Below are positions 36,258 through 40,171 of a stretch of DNA of 40,171 nt, piece after piece. The stretch spans positions 1 to 40,171 of the forward strand of contig JAGCPA010000009.1 in assembly GCA_017642445.1 (NCBI GenBank), given 5' to 3'. The translations under genes and the position numbers were made by a program. Source of the DNA: Spirochaetia bacterium (lineage in GTDB: Bacteria > Spirochaetota > Spirochaetia > CADAEX01). The notes beneath the pieces were generated by a model. That model worked only from the letters and a program-made list of their open reading frames with translations, made no database searches and was not told where the DNA came from. Every line of letters starts with the position of its first letter. Position 1 is the first letter of the stretch.

Positions 36258-37597
36258 GTCTTAAGGATAAAGTGAGAGATGCTGGTGTCGCCGGCTGTGG
36301 CGGCGCTGGATTCCCGACTGCGGTAAAACTTGGCGGTACCTATGAGTATCTTATAGTGAACGGTGTTGAATGCGAGCCTCTTCTCCGCACCGACCGCTAT
36401 ATCATGCGTACCTTTGCAGACCGTGTTGTCTCTGCCGTGAGCGCTGTGCAGAAGGAGCTGGCTATTCCCAATGCAGTCATTGCTCTTAAGCACAACTATA
36501 CCGAGGAGATCGAGAGTCTTAAGAAAGCCATAAAGGCAGCGGGTGCATCCATCACAATCCATCAGCTTGAGAGCTTCTACCCGGCAGGGGACGAGCAGAC
36601 CCTGGTCTACGAAGTGACCGGCCGGATTGTTCCGCCAGGCGGCATCCCGGGCAAAGTGGGTGCTGTTGTGGACAATGTGGGAACCATGCTGGCTATCCAG
36701 GATGCTCTTGAGGATATTCCGTTCACCCAGAAATACCTGACAGTGAACGGCGATGTTGCAAAGCCGACTGTGCTCAAGGTGCCGGTGGGAACCAGCTTCA
36801 GAAAATGCCTTGAGCTGGCAGGGGGAACCCTGAACGACAAGTTCGTCCTGATATCAGGCGGCCCTGCTATGGGAAGGATAATCAAACAGGAGAATCTGGA
36901 CAAAGAGTTTGTAACCAAGACAACATCCGGAATTCTTGTGCTCCCGGCCGACGGCTACCATGCAGGCTACCAGGATATGAATCCGCGCCACATGCTCAGT
37001 CGGGCAAGGTCGGCCTGCATCCAGTGCTCCTTCTGTTCCCAGCTGTGCCCCCGCGCGCTTCTGGGGCATCCTCTCAGACCTCATAAGATCATGCGCCGCA
37101 TGGCGGTAACCGCCGATATAAAAACAGTTCTGGATGACCCAGAAATTCAGGCGGCACAGCTGTGCTGCGAGTGCGGCGTCTGCGAGATATACGCCTGTCC
37201 GATGGGGCTCCAGCCCCGCCGGATCAACGGCCTTATCAAGCGGGAGCTTGCCGCGAATAAGATTAAGTACAACGCCGGCGACATCGCTCTGGCCGCAGAC
37301 GCCGAGCGGGAGAACCGCAAGGCTCCTTCCAAGAAGCTGGCCGGCCGGATGGGGCTTGCCCCTTACTACGATGCCGATATCAAAGCCTTTATCGAGTACC
37401 AGGCTGACGAGGTCAGCATACCTCTAAAGATGACAGTTGGTGTCCCATGCGTTCCATGTGTCAAGAAAGGGGATAAGGTGAAGGCAGGCGATATCATAGC
37501 CAAGGTGCCCGATAACACCCTTGGTGCCCAGATCCACGCCAGCATAGATGGCAAGGTTGCCTCTATAGATGATAAAATTACTATTGTAAAGGAATGA
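36254..37597 (+). CDS. pduS: RnfC/PduS-like flavin and iron-sulfur reductase
   Basis: A 447-aa homologue of PduS, the microcompartment cobalamin reductase. It begins with GVAGCGGAGFPTAVK (about 11-25) and the NVE/NGVECEPLL flavin-binding region (about 36-44). Two 4Fe-4S motifs follow: CIQCSFCSQLCP (about 256-267) and CCECGVCEIYACP (about 299-311). A C-terminal lipoyl-like barrel (about 395-447) resembles RnfC. It could reduce cob(III/II)alamin for EutT, or reoxidise NADH and pass electrons through PduT. PduS is normally found in propanediol loci, which makes its presence here notable. Confidence 0.9.
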   Translation: MSLKDKVRDAGVAGCGGAGFPTAVKLGGTYEYLIVNGVECEPLLRTDRYIMRTFADRVVSAVSAVQKELAIPNAVIALKHNYTEEIESLKKAIKAAGASITIHQLESFYPAGDEQTLVYEVTGRIVPPGGIPGKVGAVVDNVGTMLAIQDALEDIPFTQKYLTVNGDVAKPTVLKVPVGTSFRKCLELAGGTLNDKFVLISGGPAMGRIIKQENLDKEFVTKTTSGILVLPADGYHAGYQDMNPRHMLSRARSACIQCSFCSQLCPRALLGHPLRPHKIMRRMAVTADIKTVLDDPEIQAAQLCCECGVCEIYACPMGLQPRRINGLIKRELAANKIKYNAGDIALAADAERENRKAPSKKLAGRMGLAPYYDADIKAFIEYQADEVSIPLKMTVGVPCVPCVKKGDKVKAGDIIAKVPDNTLGAQIHASIDGKVASIDDKITIVKE

Positions 37598-37601
37598 CGA
37601 T

Positions 37602-38150
37602 ATGAACGATGCAGTTGGTTTTCTTGAGCTTAACAGTATAGCAAGAGGGGTGGAGGCCACCGATATCCTCCTTAAGACTGCAGATGTGCGCCTTGTATTC
37701 GCCAAGGCCAGCTGCCCTGGAAAATACTATATCCTCTTCACCGGCGAGGTTGCAGCAGTGCGCTCCTCCATGGAGGCCGGGGTTGCAAAGGGGGGCGAGA
37801 ATGTGGTGGATACCTGCGTCATTCCGAACATACACCCACAGGTGGTCAAGGCAGTCAACATGACAGCCTACCCCGAGGTTATGGAGGCAGTTGGTGTCAT
37901 GGAGTTCTATTCCGTGACTGCCTCGGTCTACAGCGCCGATGCTGCAGTCAAGGCTGCCGACGTAGACCTGGTAGATGTACGGCTGGGTACAGGAATCGGA
38001 GGAAAGTCCTTTGTAGTGGTCACAGGAGATGTGGCAGCAGTCCGCTCTGCAGTGGACGCAGGTATCCACACTCCGAATGCCGAGGGGATGCTTATCTCCC
38101 ATGTAGTTATCCCTCATCCACACCCAGAGCTGATACAGAGTCTATATTAA
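37602..38150 (+). CDS. pduT: PduT-like tandem BMC shell protein with iron-sulfur Cys
   Basis: A 182-aa trimeric shell protein with two canonical BMC domains (about 3-85 and 93-175; AVGFLELNSIARGVEATDIL and AVGVMEFYSVTASVYSADAA). Cys38 in ASCPGKYY aligns with the Cys that gives PduT its 4Fe-4S cluster at the pore on the trimer axis. It directly follows the pduS-like gene (4-base gap), so together they would make an electron path across the shell. Confidence 0.93.
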   Translation: MNDAVGFLELNSIARGVEATDILLKTADVRLVFAKASCPGKYYILFTGEVAAVRSSMEAGVAKGGENVVDTCVIPNIHPQVVKAVNMTAYPEVMEAVGVMEFYSVTASVYSADAAVKAADVDLVDVRLGTGIGGKSFVVVTGDVAAVRSAVDAGIHTPNAEGMLISHVVIPHPHPELIQSLY

Positions 38151-38151
38151 T

Positions 38152-38514
38152 ATGGAAAAGAACATAGAATTTAAGGACAAACAGAGGATAATCCAGGAAT
38201 TTGTCCCTGGAAAGCAGATAACTCTGGCCCATATCATAGCCAACCCGGACCCGGCCCTCTTCAAGAAGCTGGGTGTGCTGGGGGAGCGGAGCGGCGCCCT
38301 GGGGATCATGACCATCACCCCCAGCGAGGGAGCCATAATCGGAGCAGATGTGGCATCCAAGCACGGCAGCATCGAGGTTGTGTTCGTGGACCGGTTCAAC
38401 GGCTCCCTCATCATAAACGGCGATGTGGCCGATGTTGAGTCTGCCATCCGGGCTGTCATGAGCGTACTGTGCGACAGCATGCACTTCGCCGGAGTAAACA
38501 TCACCAAGACATGA
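38152..38514 (+). CDS. eutS: microcompartment shell protein EutS
   Basis: A 120-aa circularly permuted BMC-H protein of the EutS/PduU type, forming bent hexamers. RIIQEFVPGKQITLAHIIAN (about 12-31) and GALGIMTITPSEGAIIGADV (about 48-67) are diagnostic. It lies 1 base after pduT and overlaps eutP by 4 bases. In most eut operons eutS comes first; here it is near the end. Confidence 0.95.
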   Translation: MEKNIEFKDKQRIIQEFVPGKQITLAHIIANPDPALFKKLGVLGERSGALGIMTITPSEGAIIGADVASKHGSIEVVFVDRFNGSLIINGDVADVESAIRAVMSVLCDSMHFAGVNITKT

Positions 38515-38936
38515 AAAAAATCCTCCTTATAGGTACAGTCTCCTGCGGCAAGACCACTTTAAGCCAATACTTGAGCGGCATGGAGCTGGTCTACAGGAAG
38601 ACCCAGGCCCTGGATGTCATAGGGACAGCCATCGACACCCCGGGGGAATACCTGGAGCACCGGGCCTATATGCGTAACCTCATGGTCCTCTCTGCCGACG
38701 TGGACTATGTCCTTTTCCTCATGGACCCTACCCAGGAGCGCTTTATGTACTCCCCGGGCCACGCCGCCTCCTTCCCGGTTCCGGTCATCGGGGTGGTTAC
38801 CAAGATAGACATAGCGACACCCAAGCAGATAAAAGATGCCCGTGAGATGCTGGAGATAACCGGGGCAGAACCCATATTCAACATCAGCTCCTACACCGGC
38901 GAGGGAATCCCTGAGCTCCTCAAATACATGGGCTGA
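38511..38936 (+). CDS. eutP: EutP/PduV-family small GTPase-like protein
   Basis: A 141-aa P-loop protein with G1 GTVSCGKTT (about 8-16), G3-like DTPGEY (about 43-48), and TKID (about 98-101) in place of NKxD. EutP of Salmonella has been reported to act as an acetate kinase; PduV is linked to compartment positioning. If it has the kinase role here, it completes acetyl phosphate to acetate with ATP. The ATG at 38511 overlaps the eutS stop. Last gene of the operon; no clear terminator precedes the LysR gene. Confidence 0.9.
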   Translation: MKKILLIGTVSCGKTTLSQYLSGMELVYRKTQALDVIGTAIDTPGEYLEHRAYMRNLMVLSADVDYVLFLMDPTQERFMYSPGHAASFPVPVIGVVTKIDIATPKQIKDAREMLEITGAEPIFNISSYTGEGIPELLKYMG

Positions 38937-38946
38937 AAAATTTTCC

Positions 38947-38975
38947 TTGCATTTTCTATAACTATACCTTATAAT
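38947..38975 (+). promoter_or_regulatory. promoter of the LysR regulator gene
   Basis: TTGCAT (38947-38952), 17 bases, perfect TATAAT (38970-38975). The ATG begins 7 bases after the -10, which is the usual distance to the transcription start. Confidence 0.7.
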
Positions 38976-38982
38976 TTTTATT

Positions 38983-39885
38983 ATGAATCTTTATCATCTC
39001 AAGACTTTCTACTATATAGCTAAATTCAAGAGCTATACCAGGGCCGCACAGGAACTGTGTGTCACCCAGCCGGCGGTGACCCGTCAGATCCAGGAGCTGG
39101 AGAACACCCACAATCTGGTGCTCTTCAACAAGATCGGCAAAAAGATTGTCCTTACCGATGCAGGGGAGGCCCTCTATTCCCTGGCCGAGAAGATTTTTGA
39201 CCTTGAGACCCAGGTGGAGGAGAGCATTAGGGATTTCCAGTCCCAGAACAAAGGGAGGATCGACATAGTCTCCTGCGAGACTTTTGCCGCCTACTACCTT
39301 CCATCACTTTTGGAGCTGTTCTATAAGAAGTTCCCCGACATTTTCCTGTCGGTGATGACCAAGCTGGACGGCAAGGTGATAGAGAGCACAGCCAGCCTGG
39401 ACAGCGACATAGGCTTCACATCCAGGCAGATTCCACACCCCAAGCTGACAACCAAGGAGTTCCTGACCGAGGAGCTCATCTTCATAGCAAGCCCGGAAAA
39501 CCCACTGGCAAAGAAGGGGACCATCGATATCTGGGAGCTGAACCATATCCCTGTGATCCTGCACGAGCCTGGCTGCGGAACCTGGAAGATATTCAAGGAG
39601 TTCATCCAGCGTCACCACCTGCATACCAAGGATGTGGGAGAATTCACCAACAACTCGGCTATAGTCAACCTGGTCAAGCGGAACCTGGGCTTCTCCCTCA
39701 TCTCCAAGAATGTAGTGCGCGAAGAGCTTAAGAACGGCACTCTGGCAGAGGTTACAGTGGCAGGGGAATCCTTCCACCGGCGGTATTACATCAACTACTA
39801 CAACGAAAAGTACTTCACCAAGACACTGGCCGATTTTGTGGCTATGGCCACCAGCTGGGCAGCCGATTATATGAACGAACTATAA
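38983..39885 (+). CDS. LysR-family transcriptional regulator
   Basis: A 300-aa DNA-binding regulator. The N-terminal winged HTH (about 1-60) reads NLYHLKTFYYIAKFKSYTRA then AQELCVTQPAVTRQIQELEN. A linker helix and a periplasmic-binding-like effector domain (about 90-295) follow. Its position right behind the eut operon suggests that it controls this operon, or the receptor/dehydrogenase pair, in place of EutR or EutVW; the inducer is not predictable. It has no Shine-Dalgarno, and the promoter spacing predicts leaderless mRNA. An 8-base AT-only dyad (ATAAAATA 39882-39889, TATTTTAT 39903-39910) overlaps the stop. Confidence 0.92.
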   Translation: MNLYHLKTFYYIAKFKSYTRAAQELCVTQPAVTRQIQELENTHNLVLFNKIGKKIVLTDAGEALYSLAEKIFDLETQVEESIRDFQSQNKGRIDIVSCETFAAYYLPSLLELFYKKFPDIFLSVMTKLDGKVIESTASLDSDIGFTSRQIPHPKLTTKEFLTEELIFIASPENPLAKKGTIDIWELNHIPVILHEPGCGTWKIFKEFIQRHHLHTKDVGEFTNNSAIVNLVKRNLGFSLISKNVVREELKNGTLAEVTVAGESFHRRYYINYYNEKYFTKTLADFVAMATSWAADYMNEL

Positions 39886-39918
39886 AATATTGTAATTATA
39901 AGTATTTTATAATATCTA

Positions 39919-39947
39919 TTGCCTTTTTCCCCTTAATAATATAAAAT
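39919..39947 (+). promoter_or_regulatory. promoter of the V-type ATPase operon
   Basis: TTGCCT (39919-39924), 17 bases, TAAAAT (39942-39947); GAGAGG and the ATG at 39984 follow. Confidence 0.5.
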
Positions 39948-39983
39948 TTTACCCAAATAATTACGCTGCGAGAGGTTCTATTT

Positions 39984-40171
39984 ATGGAAGTTCAAGTAAA
40001 GGAATTGATTGATAAGATCAAGACAGACGGTATTAAAAGTGCCGAAGACAAAGCTGCGCAGATTATAAAGGAAGCGCAGGCTAAGGCGGAAACCATTCTT
40101 GCAAATGCCAAGAAAGAAGCTTCAGCTATCGTTGCAGATGCAGAGGACAAAGCTGCAAAGAGCAAGATTTC
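39984..40171 (+). CDS. atpE: V-type ATP synthase subunit E, N-terminal fragment
   Basis: Only the first 62 codons are present; the gene runs off the right edge. The sequence MEVQVKELIDKIKTDGIKSA, followed by Ala/Lys/Glu-rich coiled-coil residues, is typical of subunit E, the peripheral stalk of V-type ATPases. Treponemes and Borrelia carry such V-type complexes. GAGAGG lies ahead of the ATG. Confidence 0.85.
   Translation, partial: MEVQVKELIDKIKTDGIKSAEDKAAQIIKEAQAKAETILANAKKEASAIVADAEDKAAKSKI

Overview
The window looks like a chromosomal segment of a spirochaete (Spirochaetota, probably Treponema-like), of moderate GC in genes with AT-rich intergenic gaps. The evidence is a combination of marks: phenylalanyl-tRNA synthetase subunits of the archaeal/eukaryotic type, an elongation factor G of the spirochaete/mitochondrial (spdEFG1/mtEFG1) type, and the first codons of a V-type ATPase subunit E gene at the right edge. 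Genus-level assignment is not possible from the window alone.

Left part (1-24.7 kb) is mostly housekeeping. It holds a partial HAD phosphatase (minus strand), pheS-pheT plus an adenosine-specific kinase, a convergent sodium:solute symporter, a very short membrane-peptide gene with its own promoter and terminator, thrH (minus), fusA plus a RecA/KaiC-like P-loop ATPase, a higBA toxin-antitoxin pair (minus), an M16C zinc protease followed by ettA, and a minus-strand group of leuA, cimA, tRNA-Gln(CTG), tRNA-Glu(CTC), a lysine-rich exported protein and a Nudix hydrolase. Divergent from leuA runs an operon of rlpA-like, ligA, a PLP-binding YggS protein, an exported protein, rluD and a variant metallo-beta-lactamase-fold protein.

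The right part (24.9-39.9 kb) is the accessory highlight. A TAXI-type TRAP solute receptor without visible permease and a saccharopine-dehydrogenase-like oxidoreductase come first and end in a strong terminator. They are followed by an 11.6-kb, tightly packed operon for an ethanolamine-utilising bacterial microcompartment: eutA, eutB, eutC, eutL, eutE, two nearly identical eutM genes, eutT, pduL, an uncharacterised microcompartment protein, eutN, pduS-like, pduT-like, eutS and eutP. A LysR regulator follows on the same strand, with a promoter that predicts a leaderless mRNA.

The genes support ethanolamine -> acetaldehyde + ammonia (EutBC, reactivated by EutA, cofactor made by EutT), acetaldehyde -> acetyl-CoA (EutE), acetyl-CoA -> acetyl phosphate (PduL), and possibly acetate + ATP (EutP). 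The shell would be EutL, EutM1/M2, EutN, EutS and PduT. The locus lacks eutH, eutG, eutD, eutQ, eutJ, eutK and the EutVW antitermination system, and instead carries the propanediol-type PduS/PduT redox pair, so it is a hybrid eut/pdu design. No intergenic stretch exceeds 300 bases; the longest (9219-9483) holds a terminator and otherwise nothing I recognise.
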